NCBI RefSeq assembly: GCF_023278565.1
Contig: NC_064672.1
Location: 5,704,001 to 5,768,000, forward strand
DNA from: Colletotrichum lupini
Lineage: Eukaryota; Ascomycota; Sordariomycetes; Glomerellales; Glomerellaceae
Length of the DNA: 64,000 nt
Direction: 5' to 3'
In this document: in pieces, positions 1-13,391 of the stretch
Layout of the letters: the number at the start of each line of letters is the position of its first letter
How positions within the stretch are numbered: the first letter of the stretch is position 1
The notes under the pieces: generated by a model
Database searches by the model: none
What the model was told of the DNA's origin: nothing
The model's input: only the letters and a program-made list of their open reading frames with translations
Position numbers and translations under genes: made by a program

Positions 1-1518
1 CTAGATTATATATCTAAACTTCTCGTACGGCTAGGGTATTCTTTTCTTTTTAATCTTACGAACTATTCGTAATTTAAATATACGGAGGTTTATATATTTT
101 TCTAAGTCGTATAGGATAAATCGATAGACCCCTCGATCGTAAAGAGTATTTATTTCGATAAGATCTAATCCCTTATACGGCTTTTTAGTAGTTATAATTA
201 TGCCTTTTTTATATAGTTTAACCGCTAGCTCGAAATCGGCTTTTTTTATTATTATATAAAAGGTATTAATTACCTCGTTATTAATAATAAATTGCCACGT
301 TAGGGCTTACCGTCGTGGTTTTTTATAACGTTTTACTAGTAGTATTAGTACCCTTTTAGTAATTTCCTTTTCCTCGTCGTTTATTAATACTACTATAACG
401 ATTTTATTAAGGATAATTTCCTATGCCTCTGCTACGGGTTATATAGTTTCCCCTAGCTCTTTTTCTTTTTATAAGTTAGAAATTACCTCGTTAGGATTTA
501 TATAGTACGGTCTAACTATTATAATTAATACTTCGAGTAGCTAGTTATAATCTCTCGCGACTATATAAGAGTGCTCGTTAACGGAAATTAACTTATATAG
601 CCTAGTTTACTATTAGGTAATTTCGCGCTATACTCGTATATCCGAATTTAGTAATATATTTAGATTATCCCCTATATCAGGCCTATTACGTATAGTAATT
701 ACCTCGTTAATTTACTTTTTTATACTTACTTCGCGCAGTGCCTATATTACTTTTTTAACTACTCGGGCTCGTTAGCTTATACTTAGTAATAGTAGCGAGG
801 CTAAGGTCGTTCTTAAATATGCTCTAAATACTAATAGCGTTAATATAAGTCCGTTAGGCCCTATAGTATTATTATAGTATTTAAGTACTATCTAGAGGCA
901 TTCGTCGTTAGTAAAATCCGGATTTTCCTTTTTAATAATTCTAAACGCCCTTTTTAACTATTAGTATACCCTTTTTACTTTTCTAATACTATAGTGCGCT
1001 TTAACGGGTACGACTTTTAGCTATATACCGTAGGCTATTATATTATCCCTAAATTCTACCGACTTAAAACTAATACTAGCGTCGGTTCTAATACCGTCTA
1101 GCGGTCCTTAGTATATATCGATCTAGCTTTTTCGTAGGGCTACTTATACTATCTTTACTTATAAATCCCGGAGGAATTACCCTACTTAAAAAGATATAGC
1201 TACGTCGATTATATATAATACTAGCCGACTATTCAAATAGAAAATATTAACGACTATTTCCTAGTTAAAGTTAAGCTTATTACGCAATTTAAATTTAAAT
1301 TTGCGTAGGCTTTGCGTATCTATTTAGTATTAATAATATACTTTCGTTAACTACTCTAGCGCCCCTATTTTAATATTATTACTACTTAATCACTTTGAGA
1401 GGTTATATAGCCTCGTAACTAACGGGTACCTAAATCTCTAGTATAGTTTTCTTAGCTCACTTTTTGTTAAGTAATTAATCGACTTCGTATCGTTAATAAG
1501 CTTTATAAACGTATACCC

Positions 1519-1767
1519 CTATCGTCGTTTAACTACTTTAAAGTGCTTACCGCTAGAGATTCTATTCTTCGTATTATCGAATATAATACTTAGTCGATCT
1601 ATATCTTTTAAATATAAGAGAAATAGGGTATTAATAGGTAAAATATAGAAAGTTATCGTTCCGAAGTATATCTCTACTTTTACTATACTTAGGGCGACGA
1701 TTTCCTTACCTAGGCCGAAACTAATCCTTATAATACCCGCCGTTAACGTATTAAGCGTTATTAGCAC
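1519..1767 (-). pseudogene. Residual open stretch of the Copia protease region
   Basis: Eighty-two codons remain open on the minus strand. They include the run YFGTITFYILPINTLFLLYL followed by KDIDRL, which resembles the protease/pre-integrase segment of fungal Copia polyproteins. The homologous stretch in the right copy is near 49010-49260 and differs by RIP-type transitions. It is a surviving fragment, not a gene. Confidence 0.6.
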
Positions 1768-2313
1768 GATCTTTTATAGCGCCTAGAATTACCCTTTTCT
1801 TCTAGTTAACTATTATAATACCCTAGTATTTAGGATAATCTTATAGAAATTATTTAAGCCGTACCTTTCGCTCGTATAAAATACTTATACGAGCTTAGTA
1901 TTCGAGGGATTTAAGTAGTATAAAAAGGACCCCTCTAGCTACCCCTAGATATACTTAGTATTATATTCTTTTTTTTTAAATATCGAGAGAGATAGCGTCT
2001 TTTCTTTAATTATTAAGATAATAGGCTTTAGCCCTATTAAATTCGCCCTTTTAGCTACTTCCGTATCCGTTATCTAAGGGACCTTCCCTTACTATCCGTA
2101 AATAAAAGCCTATTTATTAAGAGCTTTTACTACCCTTTATTCGTTTAGCCTCGTATATCTTTCAAAAACTAACGGGGTAAAAAAAAAGTAGTTAATATTA
2201 TTAATATCGTTATAATCTAATTCGTTAGTATAGGGGGTAAGATCTTCTTTATTTTCTAAATCTTTTATAGGGGGTATATACTTTAGGCCGCTATTTTAAT
2301 TACCGTTACTAAG

Positions 2314-2503
2314 TATAATAGATTCGGGATGCGGCCGGCGACAGGACGCCGATAACTTAGCGACCGGTATATAGATCTTATTATAAAAGAACTTTTTAAA
2401 AAGCAGAGCCTTTATAAAGGACTCTATAAGCTTTAGTCTTATAATATACTTATACTTATATTATAACCTCGCTAGTTAAGTATTTATAGCCTAATCTCTT
2501 ATA
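2314..2503 (+). repeat. 5' LTR of the nested Gypsy (190 bp)
   Basis: Begins TATAATAG and ends CTCTTATA, the RIP-converted form of a TG...CA LTR. It matches 10189-10378 almost base for base, and the differences I see are C/T or G/A transitions. Confidence 0.92.
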
Positions 2504-3771
2504 ATTCTAAAGCTTTTACTTCTATAAAGTAACTAATATAAGTAATAATAAATTATAGAAACGAACGGAACGTTAATAAAACGACGCCTAGCTATTAGTA
2601 AAGAGCCGTTAGCGCCGACGAGCTATAGCTATTTAGAGTCGACTACTTAACCCTATTCTATTTAAGAGAACGAGCCTACTATAGGGCGAGTCCTATTTAA
2701 ATACTAGTATTTACGGAAGAGCTAGATAAAAAAGATAATCGGGGCAGATTACCCTTACGGGCTAGTTACCCCGTTAATACCCTAAAGACCCTATCCGTTA
2801 TAAACGGGGCGTTTATTAGTAACCGATTGCTAAATATATAAGGTTAAGGCGCGTATAAAAGCGTAGGTAGTACTAAGATAGCTAGTTTAACAAACCCCAT
2901 AGGCCTAATAATAACCTACTTCTATAAGACGATAAAAATAATAGTTAAAGATCGAAACTAAAAACGGCGTTAATACGAGGAGCTCGTTTAATAGCTTACT
3001 AAGCGGCTAGCGATGCGTCTAAGTCGACGAGAATACGAAAAGCCTCCTTTTTATAATTATAAACCAATTAAAAAAGAGTCTACGAGTACTTAGGTAGTAA
3101 ACTAGATTATTATTATAAAAATAGGTAATAAGCTTCGCGTAAAAAGCACTATAAAATAGCATATTAAATGGGCCCTATTTAAGATATCCTTATTACTATA
3201 AACGTAATAGTATAATTACGAGAAGAGCCTCTAGGATCCCCTCTCTTAGGGCGACTTCTTAGCGTTTATTTACTAATAATATATAGACCCCGAGACTTAA
3301 AAACGGGAATACCGTAAAGAGCTAAGGATAAAGAGGCTAAAAGAGGGCTAGACCCCTACTTAGTTCCTCGCTAAGTAATTAGCGATCTATTATAACCTAA
3401 GTATAGAAGATATAAAAAATTCGAAAGTAAAAGTATATTAGTTCTTTTTTAAACTACTATCTTAACTATAGGACGATCTAATTCGTTATAAGGTCTTAAT
3501 TAAGAGAGCACGCGATATAGCTTATAAAACTAATAAACTATAGTTATTAAATTAGTAAAAGGGCGGCGACTAGTCGTAAAAGGACGGTAAGAAGAGGCTA
3601 TATCCGTTATTAAAATAACTACGTCGAATATCCCCCTTTTATAGAAAAAAGAGTAGGGAGAGCTCTAAGGGGCTAGGCTCTAGGGACTCGCTAAAAGTAA
3701 TATCGCAAAAGCTATATAATAAGAATACTCGCGCCGAGCTATTATAAAAGCGTCGTAATAGCGATATTAAG

Positions 3772-3813
3772 TACTTTACGTATGATAAGATAGGCTATAT
3801 ATTTAGTAAGTAC
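3772..3813 (+). pseudogene. Decayed gag zinc knuckle (CCHC) of the Gypsy
   Basis: The frame reads YFTYDKIGYIFSKY. The spacing is that of CX2CX4HX4C, with every Cys and His codon converted to Tyr (TGY or CAY to TAY), which is what RIP does to such a motif. It marks the C-terminal end of gag. Confidence 0.75.
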
Positions 3814-4699
3814 TAAAAAAATAAGTTAGGAGGTAGGGGCGACGATAAGCCGACGTACCCCCGATCGAAGCTAACGTTAGTAACCGTCTAATAAGTTATT
3901 ACTAAGCTAAGAGTTATAGAAGTCGACTCGTTAAAAAACGAGTAGGTATAGGTAATATACTTAATACGCTTATACTAAGTATTAAGAGGGTACTAATAAG
4001 AATAATTACAAAGGGCAGGGCGATAGTTCTGCGAGGTATTACTAAAAGGCTAGTAGAAGTTAATATAAATATATGCTCCGAGATAGATATTATTAGCACT
4101 AGGCTCGTAACCTACTTAGGGTTAACCCCGGCTATTACTATAGCTCCCTCGTTAAGGGACTTTTAGGGTAAAGCTATAAACTAGGGGAAAGCTTACTAAT
4201 TAACGCTCTTTTTTATCGATTACTATAAGTAGCTAAGGAAGATTTAGTAACTATTCGCCGTAGTTAATAAGGATAAAAAAATAGTAGACCTCTTATTATT
4301 ATAACTATTAATAAGCTAGGAGGGTATTCGTATTAATATAGTAACGAATATATAGTTATACGAGCCTATCTTAGTCGCCGAACTAGAGGTAATAGCTCGC
4401 AATATTATTAAGAATTATAAGAGGGCGTATATATTATATATTACTATTATAAGAAGTATCGTGGGGGTAACGGAGACTAAACTACGAGGGGGTCTATTAT
4501 TAGAACTTTAATTAGAAATAGAGACGTTCGACGAGTAGTTAATAAAGGGACCGTAATTATATAGCGGGGTAAAATACTCTATCGACTTAGTTCCGGGTAC
4601 TAAACTACTATATAGTCCTATCTATCCGTTAAGTAAGAAATAACTTAATAAGCTTTATACGTATATTACTAAGAACCTAGCGAACGGTCGCATTATACC

Positions 4700-5345
4700 T
4701 TTAGTTAGTAAGGCTAGGGTACTAATCCTTTTCGTATTAAAAAAGGACGGTACGCTACGCCTCTACGTAAACTACCGCGGGCTAAATAGGGTAACCGTAA
4801 AAAATTAATACTTATTACTACTTATCGGCAAGCTCCTAAATAGGCTTCGCAGAGCGAAATAGATCTTAAAAATAAATATTAAGGATACCTACTACTATAT
4901 CCGAATTAAAAAGGAAGACCGATAGAAAATAGCGTTCCAGAGCCGATACGGTTATTTTAAGTATATTATTATACTTTTCGGGCTAATAAACGCACCCGCG
5001 ACGTTCTAGGTATATATTTACCGAGCGCTCGCCGACCTACTAGATATTTACTATATAGTATATATAGATAATCTAATAATCTACTTAATAATAAAAGAGT
5101 AGTATACGGAGGATATTAAGAAGGTCCTCTAACGTCTACGTTTATACGGGCTTTTTACTAAACTATTAAAGTGCTCGTTCTATTAAAAGAGGGTCGAGTT
5201 CTTAAGTTATATTATTATATTAAAAAGAATCGAGATTAACTCGTTATAAGTACGAACAATCGCCGACTAAAAGGCGCTAGAGTCTATTAAGGATATTTAA
5301 GTGTTCCTAGGGTTCTATAACTTCTATTAGAAGTTTATTACTAAA
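4700..5345 (+). pseudogene. Decayed Gypsy reverse transcriptase domain
   Basis: Recognisable runs in order are FVLKKDGTLRLYVNYRGLN, then a segment ending in INAPATF, then VYIDNLIIY at the catalytic YVDD position, then VFLGFYNFYRKFI. They are interrupted by TAG/TAA codons where Trp and Gln are expected. The order and spacing are those of Ty3/Gypsy enzymes. The catalytic Asp pair is reduced to Asp-Asn. Confidence 0.85.
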
Positions 5346-8201
5346 TACTCGGGCATCGTTATACCAATAATAGTATTACTAAAAACAGAAAAGGGGTAGA
5401 TAAAGGACTTTTAGTAAACTAAGGAAGTAAATGAGGTATTTAATTAGCTAAAGGTCGCTTTTACTTCGGCAACCGTACTTACGCACTAAAACCCATAACG
5501 TATTATATAAGTAAAAACCGACGCTTTAGTTAAAACTATCGTAGTAATCTTATCGTAATAGGCTAATAAAAAATAGCGACTCGTTATTTATTAGTTACGG
5601 AAGCTTATAAATACGGAGTAGCGATAAGCTACGGGCTAATAAGAACTACTTATTATAGTAAAAGGGCTAGAGCACTGGGCTTATTACTTCTAGGGCTTTT
5701 TATAAAAGTTTATAGTCCTAACGGACTACTAAGTACTTAAAAGAATAATCGGCGCACTAGCGCAGGACTTTTAGAAAAGGCTCGCGAAGTAAGTATATAA
5801 ACTATTAATATTTAACTTTAATTTAGAATACCGGCTAGGGAAAACGAACCTAGCGGACGGTCTATTTAAAAAGCTAGACTATATAAAAGGGGAAGTACTT
5901 TATAAAAACGTCCTCTTTACGCTAGCCTAGAAGCTATGTCTTATTAGCGAACTACTACCCGACGTTTAGTAAAGGATAATTAGTTTAAAAGGATAAAATA
6001 ATATTACTAAAGTATACGTTTAAGTAGTTAAGGCCTCCCTTTATAATCCTAGCTAGATATCGGCTAGCTCTAAGGATAGGGAATCCTCTCTCTTATATTA
6101 GTAGCGTATTATAAAGCGTACTAATAAAATAGTAATAGTTATTACTATAATAACTCGAGGTAAGAAAGTAAGAGAGTTATTAATAAACGCTCGTTAATAG
6201 TCCGGTAAGAATAAAAAGGAGTCGGATAGAGCTAGGGTTATTATATTAGAATAGCACATCCTATGCCCTGTTATAAAGGAGCTTATAAGGGGCAAAACGG
6301 TATTCGCTTCCTATCTCTTATTAAAAACTAAGGAGCTCGTTAAAAGACTATAGGCTAAAAACGAGTTCTATATATTATAATTAGCGAGAGTTCGTACTAT
6401 AACTAGCGAGCTAAGAGTATATTTACTTAATAAATAGGGTATATTATTTTTTAAAAAAAGACTTATTATTCCTTAGGTAAAATCTCTTTAGATAGAGATC
6501 CTTTATTAATATTACGACGACTATAGGATAGGTTATATAAGAGCTACGAAAACTCTCGAGCTAATTTAAAAGAAGTTTTATTAAAAAGATATTTAACGAG
6601 ATATCTAAAAATACGTTAAGAACTATAAGTATTATTTAGAAGTTATAACCCTAAGATATAAGCCGTACGGGTAGCTATAGTTATTACTACTACCCTTATA
6701 CCTATTTTAAGAAATATTTATAGACTTTATTACGGGGCTATTACCGAGCGCTTATAGTAACGGTATAAAGTATAATAATATTATAATTATTATCTATTAT
6801 ATAATAAAGTTCGCAAAGTTCCTACCTATTATTAAAATACTTAACGTAATATAAATAGTAAGTATCCTATACCGGGAGGTCGAATATAAGTTTAGTATGC
6901 CTAAAGGTATTATTACGGATAGAGATAAGCTTTTTATAAGCGTATTTTAAAAAGAGTTCGCTAAGGAACGGGCGATACGTTACTAATTATCTATTGCGTA
7001 CTACTTATAAACGGACGGCTAAATAGAGCGAACTTATTAAATATTAAAAAAGTATCTAAGGATTTATACTAAGGGCTCGCTAAATAAGTAAGTAGCGTAG
7101 CTAGAGGAGGCCGAGTTTATATATAATAATAGTTAATATTCTATTATAAAAGTATTCCCGTATATAGTACTATATAGCTACTACCCTAAGTATGTTAAAT
7201 ATATACCTAATTATAAAGCTATAGTTTAGGGGGTTTGGGAAAGGGTTTAGAAAATTAGGGAGATTAGGGCCTAGGCTACGTAAGCGTAAGCATAAGCCTC
7301 TAAGAGCTAAGTAGCTTATTATAATAAAAAACATATCCTAAAGGAGTTTAATCGCGGAGAGGTCGTTGGCCTATTAATAAAGAACATATAATTTAAAAAT
7401 AATAAACTAGTACTGAGATATATTAAAATAGTAATAGCTAAAAGGGTAGGGAAATAGGCTTACCGAGTATATTTACTAAAGTAGTATTAGAGAATATATA
7501 ATATTTTCCTAATTTCCTAGCTTAAGCTATAAGGAAATTACCGAACGGTCGGCGACTAAATAGTAAATCTCCCGGAGTTAGAGGATAAGTAAGACGTTTA
7601 AGAAGTTAAAAAAATCGTCGTAATATAAAGCGAGGGAGGAAACTTACGATATCTTATTAAATAGGCTAGGTAGCTTACTAAGTATAATACGTAAGAACTT
7701 ATTAAGTATTTTAAAAGGGTAGCGGAAGTAGTTAATAAATTCGAACGTTATAAAAAAAGGGTATATATAAAATAGGATAATAAACGTTAAGTTCGCGGCA
7801 AAAGGTCGCTAAAGATAAGTTAATTAATAATATACTATAGAACCCTTTTTATCTAGCTTAGCGCAATCCTTAAGAAAAAGATATAGTATTATAACCCTCG
7901 GTAATACGTTACTAAGAGATCGCTAAGATCTAGCTACGTAGGGGGAGTAACCTACGCAATACTAATAATAATAGTAACGGCTTTAGCGTATACTTCTAAA
8001 ACTTAATAATTAATAATAGTAGTCCGCTCGATAGATAAGAAGCGGGGAGGCTTTATATACGTACTCGGCTAACTACTTAAAATAAAGCCGTTAACTTTAT
8101 TAATATTATAACGGGTAAGAGGGAGGTAGTTAAAGTCGCGCAAAGTATTATATATATTAATAATAATAGTTCGTAGAGCGTTCGCTACCTAGTCGCCGTT
8201 A

Positions 8202-8290
8202 GAAGCTATAATAAGAAGTATAACGGGAGCTATAATAAGAGGTATAATAGGAGCTATAATAGGAGGTATAATAAGAGCTATAATAAAAAG
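8202..8290 (+). repeat. 24-bp tandem repeat, about 3.7 copies
   Basis: Units begin at 8202, 8226, 8250 and 8274 with the consensus GGAGCTATAATAAGAGGTAT plus four bases. Copies differ by single transitions. It lies in the unassigned segment downstream of the Gypsy integrase. Confidence 0.8.
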
Positions 8291-10188
8291 CGGAGTAAGA
8301 GGCGAAATAGGGGCCGTAACGCTATTATTATTAATAATAAGTTAGGGACGGGGGACGTTATCCGAGGCGACGTTCTCGTAGTTCTAGTCGAGCTAAGGGA
8401 CCTTAGTAATATTAATATTCGTAAAGAACTTAGTAACGTTAAACTACTTATTACGACCCGCGGCTTTAACCTTAGTACGAGTAATAGCCTTATTAAGCCG
8501 TTATAGAGCCTTTATTTAGAGTAAGAGGAGCGTAATACTAGCCTTATTAAGATCTAGAATAATATAACTAAGGGCTAGGGTACCCTCGTTTATATTAAAA
8601 AGAGCGTCGCGGGTAGGGGTCGGCGAGTTATTAATATTAAAGTAGCGGTGCTTATTATAACGCTAAAAAAGAGAATTTTCTAAGTTATTACCGAGCTCTT
8701 TAAATTCGGTATCCTTATGCTAGGACTTATTAAACTTAAACCCGAAGTCGTCCCGCTCGTCGTTATTATTAAGAATATAGTTAGTAATAAGAGTACGCTT
8801 TTTAATAAGAGTCCGAGTCTCGGGATTATAAGAAATAGGGGTAGTACTATATATAGTAATAATATAAATAGGTACCTTATTTGCTAAGAACTTAGTAACG
8901 CGTTTATAAAAAGTAGGGAAAATAGGAAACTCCTAGATATACGTAATAGTAACGCCTTTAAGAGTCTTTTTATAGTACTAAGTTAGAGCGTCGAGGTTAC
9001 TTTATAAAGCGGTTGCACGGCTATTATTACAAAAGTAAGCCGGCTAGAAATAACTAAGGCGGGAGATAATCTTAGTCTTATTATTAGTATTAAGGATACT
9101 AGCCTAAGAAAAGAAATCTAAGTTAATAAGAAGAAAATTCGCTAAACGATTACTAACGACTTACCGTAATCGAGATTAATAAGTTTAGATACTCGTAGTT
9201 AGTAATAAGCTCCTAGAGAGTAGCCTATTTAAAGTAGACCTTTTTTACCTTATTACCCGCTAACGGGTTAGCGATATAAGTAGCTACCTTCTCTTATATA
9301 TTAATAATATAACTAAAAGTATAAAGAACGCGGCCGCGCTTATAGGAGTTAAGGCTACCCTACTCCTTAGTATTATAGAACTCTATAAGGGTATTCTAAG
9401 TAAACTAAGCGGCGCTATATAGCTCCTTAAGAACCTAAGAGATATCGTTAGCTAATATTTTAGTAACGGATTAGCGAGGACTCGACGACTTATAGCAGAA
9501 CACTTCTTCTTATTAATTTAATAAATAATATACTTAGCGACGTAAGCGCCGGTAATATAAATAAGCTCGTCGATATCGTAATATAAACTAACTAAGTAGT
9601 ATATATAAAGAGCACCGCTATAAAGACTACGGAAGCCCTTTTTAGGATTATACTCTATATTAAATATATCCTAAATACGCAAAATAGTAGATATTTTAGT
9701 AGATACTTAGTAATAGTATAGCGAGAGAGTTATAATTAAGAAACGATGCGGAATTAAAATATCGTAAAAAAAAAAGTATAGTTATATAGAAAAGAATTCG
9801 TAGAACGGTTACTAAATAGAAAGAGAGAAAAAAAAGTAAATACGTAACTAGTAACGGACGAAAAGTTTTTTACTATAACGATAGCCTAATAATAATAATA
9901 ACCGCGAGGTTAGGCGGGCTCTTATATATTATAACGGTTAGAATACTTTACTACGAATATATACTACTAACCTAATAACTAGTTAGCGCGCTATTGCTAA
10001 ATAATAATAATAAAGCATCCGTTAAATAAGGAGATAGGAGCAATACCTTGTTCCTAAATAAGAAAGGACATTATTAACGCCTTATAGAATTTATTACGAA
10101 TAACGACGTTAATAGCTTTATTATTAGTATTAAAAGAAGATATTACGTAATAACTTTAGGGACTAAAGTTACGTAAAGGGGGAGTAAT

Positions 10189-10378
10189 TATAATAGATTC
10201 GGGATGCGGCCGGCAATAGGACGCTAATAACTTAGTAACCGGTATATAGATCTTATTATAAAAGAACTTTTTAAAAAGCAGAGCCTTTACGAAGGACTCT
10301 ATAAGCTTTAGTCTTATAATATACCTATACTTATATTATAGCCTCGCTAGTTAAGTACTTATAGCCTAATCTCTTATA
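10189..10378 (+). repeat. 3' LTR of the nested Gypsy (190 bp)
   Basis: Same length and termini as 2314-2503. It is preceded by a purine-rich tract (AAAGGGGGAG, 10175-10184) that fits a polypurine tract, and followed by the CTAAG target duplication. Confidence 0.92.
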
Positions 10379-13186
10379 CTAAGTTCCGTACCCCCAGATC
10401 TGCCCTTATATATAACGAGGAATTAGTTAAACTAACGAGGGCTAGTTTTACTATTTACTACCCTCGACTTTCTATACTATTCGTACGATTTAGTACGCTC
10501 TTCCTCAGAGTAATTACTTAACTAATATCTATCCTTTTTATAAATATAGTATTACTTCTTCTATTACCCTACCCGTAAGTTAAATCTCTATCTATTTAAC
10601 GAATCTGGGCCTCTTTACTAGCGATTACTATATCTAGCCTCTTTTCTTTTTTTATTATACGTTCGATTGACCTAATATTATTAATAAGGGCCGTCGTATA
10701 CCTAGAGGTAGGTTTAGCGTAGTATTTTTATTTTAATATTAAAGCTAGATCTTAGCCTCGAGTAAAGCGTCTCGTAGTCTTCGGGTACTTAGTATAGGGT
10801 AATCTTTACTTTTAATATACGCTAAACTATAGTATAAAAATATCCGACTTTCTGCTCGTTTATCCCCTTATTTAGCTAGGTTTTTACTAGCTTATCGATT
10901 CGATTAATAAGCTCTTTAAGGATCTTTACTTATAATTTACCCTCTATTATCCTAGCTATAAATATAAAAAAAATCGCTCGTAGCTTAGATAGGAGCTCTA
11001 GGTTCTTATCGTAGGTCTTAAAGCAGCTTCGGATTACGTTAATTATACTAAGAAAGTCCTTTTAATCGAGATTACGTACCGCTTTATAATAATAATTAAA
11101 GGCTTTACTTATAAATACGATATTAATTACTAAATAGTACTAGTGTTCTCTAATTCCGACTTTTTTATAATAATCGTAAAATATCGTTAGGGTTTTTTAT
11201 AAGACCTTATACTTCCCCCTAGAATATAATTTCTCTTTTAGGAAGATCTTTTTAAGGTTTATAAATTGCCTCGTATTCGCTACTAGATTTTTAATATTTA
11301 TATACGAACCCTGCGTCGCTACGTACTATTAGTAACTTCGGGTCGTCTACCTCCTTTTTTATTAGCTAATCGGCGCCGAATTTCGTATTAATAGTAATAA
11401 CGAGTTATAGATCGCAATAGATAGAATTATCGATTATCGTACTTTTAGTACTATATTTTGCCCCGGTATATCCTTTTATAACAATAGATTTCCGTTAGTA
11501 ATTATAGGGAGGAAATCTAAGTCGTTTACCCTTTTTCTAAATTCGTTAAAACGATTATACGCTCTATCGACCTATACCTAGTTCTATAGTACGAATTCCT
11601 CCTCTATAATTATTACTACTAATATTTCGTATAGCTCTTATAATTATAATTATACTAATAATACCCCTAGCCCGTAAAGGAATTTATTAACTACTTTTAT
11701 AATTCTTAGGCTTGCGCTCGCGAACTATTCGTCTAGCTAGTAACTAAGGTCGTTTACGATCTCGTAAAATAGGGGTTACCCTTATAGCCCCTTTTTCTTA
11801 TAGACCTTAGTTAAATAGATTAATACCGCATTAACTTACTTACCGTTAAGCTAATCCGCGATTCTATATATATTACGTAACAGGGATAGTAATCGCACCT
11901 TATAAAGTGCCCGTTACGTACTAAATTACGTATCTATCTTAGATATCGTGTATATAGACCTTCTCCTTTTATCTATTTCTACTTTGATAGTTAAGCCACT
12001 TTTACTATACTCCGTATGCCTATTACTGCGTGCTATAACTCGTGATAGTTATGAGCCTAGCTCCTATCCGCTATTGCTATAATAGTTAAGTGCCGTATTA
12101 TCTATAGGTCGTGTACCTAAAAAGCGAGAGGCGGCCGTTCGAGTCTCCGTATAGGTAGAGGTTTTTCTAACTAGTCTGCTACCTATGGGGCTAAGGCTAC
12201 CATTTGCAGGGCTAAGGCGTAGTATAGACGCCTATTGCACGGATAACGGCTCTAGGCGTCTGGGGGGTGTGTTACGAGATATAGATATAGTTAATACTAC
12301 CCACATAGAGTGAGCCCGCTTTTCGTAATAATATATCTACGTCCCCTAATAGTCCGGGTTAATATTTACCTACTTATAAGGGATTAGGATTCTATTTAAG
12401 ATCGGGTTTCGTTCTCTTTTTCCTTACTCTAACTTACTAAAGGGCTTACTTTAGCTTATACCCGTATTAATAGTCGCTAACGTATTTAATCTTAACGGGG
12501 ATATATCTAATCCGCGCGCGGGTTATAATAAATCCGTACTTTTACTACCTAACGAATTTATTAAGGTCTAAGAGATTCCTACTTCCTCTTACTATCTCGC
12601 TACTACTCTCGTTTTTATTATTTCTAGCGATTACTATTACCTTTTTAAATCGCTAGCTATCGTACTTACTAAGATCCTCCTTTTTATTTAATAAAAAAGG
12701 GTAGGTTTTAGTAATTCCTTTTAATAATAATAGTAGTAGACGTTTATATTACTATAAGAAAATATAGTAATTAGTCTCGGGATCTTTACTAGTTACCGAT
12801 TTCTATTATCTCGTATACTTCTAGCCTCTTAAGCCTCGTGCTCTCTATAATCTCTAAATAGCTTCCTTAGTTAATTTCTAATCGCGGGCCGGCTATAGAA
12901 AAGTCGTTTAATAGAAAAGCTACTCGGGGCGATAATAAAAGGCTACTTACTTAAGTAGTTCCGTTAATTAATATAGTTTAACGTAGTAAACGTCGACCTC
13001 TCGTAAGTAATAAAGGGCTACGATTACTTAATTCCGTATAGTATTTAAGAATCGCCCCCTTTTTCGTTTACTTTTATAAGGTTAATTAGTACGAATTTCT
13101 TATCCCGTATAGTATTAAGAGGTCGTCTCTTTTATATAATAAGATACTTTACTAATTTATAATAATAGAATTTAACTACTAATTAG

Positions 13187-13391
13187 TATTAATATCCCTA
13201 TTATAGGGTAGTTAGTTCGAACCGTAGTTAACGAAGAGATTAATTAAACTATATAAATATCTACGTAGTAAGTATAAAAAGGATGTTCTAACCGTAGGTT
13301 AGGCTGGCTACGATAATCGTAAATAGGGCCCCCAATTGGCCCCTGCGCAGTCGGCTGTATGCCGCGGTCGAATTAGACTTCTAATCCGACA
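13187..13391 (-). repeat. 5' LTR of the left Copia copy (205 bp)
   Basis: It aligns over its full 205 bp, in reverse complement, with the LTRs at 45595-45799 and 52242-52446. Read on the minus strand the LTR starts with TGTCGG at 13391. The outermost 60-70 bp next to the gene keep CA and TG dinucleotides, whereas the inner part is converted to TA-rich sequence. Confidence 0.92.

Larger units (their letters stand above)
2314..10378 (+). mobile_element. Complete Gypsy-type LTR retrotransposon (8065 bp) nested in the Copia, RIP-mutated
   Basis: It is bounded by 190-bp LTRs and a perfect 5-bp target duplication CTAAG (2309-2313 and 10379-10383). Internal order on the plus strand is that of Ty3/Gypsy. 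A gag zinc knuckle lies at 3772-3813, with its Cys and His codons turned into Tyr by C-to-T change. Reverse transcriptase covers about 4700-5345, with the YVDD box now reading YIDN at 5061-5072. An integrase zinc-binding remnant lies near 6509-6553, and the integrase core (DFITGL) begins near 6723. Stops occur throughout, so the element is dead. About 2.2 kb between the integrase and the 3' LTR has no recognised domain. It inserted after the Copia, because it interrupts that element. Confidence 0.93.
1..13391 (-). mobile_element. Copia-type LTR retrotransposon, left copy, RIP-mutated, split by a nested Gypsy and cut by the window edge
   Basis: This is a minus-strand copy of the family that is complete at 45595-52446. 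Positions 10379-13391 match the reverse complement of that copy's 5' LTR and gag part. Positions 1-2313 match its protease, integrase and start of reverse transcriptase. The two parts are separated by the Gypsy at 2314-10378, so about 5.3 kb of Copia is present and the last 1.5 kb or so lies beyond position 1. Many stops and the near absence of CA and TG show RIP. Its 5' LTR abuts an intron of the Zn2Cys6 gene at 13392. Target duplication cannot be verified because the other end is outside the window. Confidence 0.9.

Noticed and set aside
3914..4099. Open stretch of 61 codons on the minus strand inside the Gypsy
   Set aside because: Hydrophobic low-complexity translation opposite the gag/protease part of the element; a by-product of RIP base composition.
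8202..8290. Regularly spaced repeat considered as a CRISPR-like array
   Set aside because: Units are contiguous with no spacers and the genome is eukaryotic; it is a simple tandem repeat.
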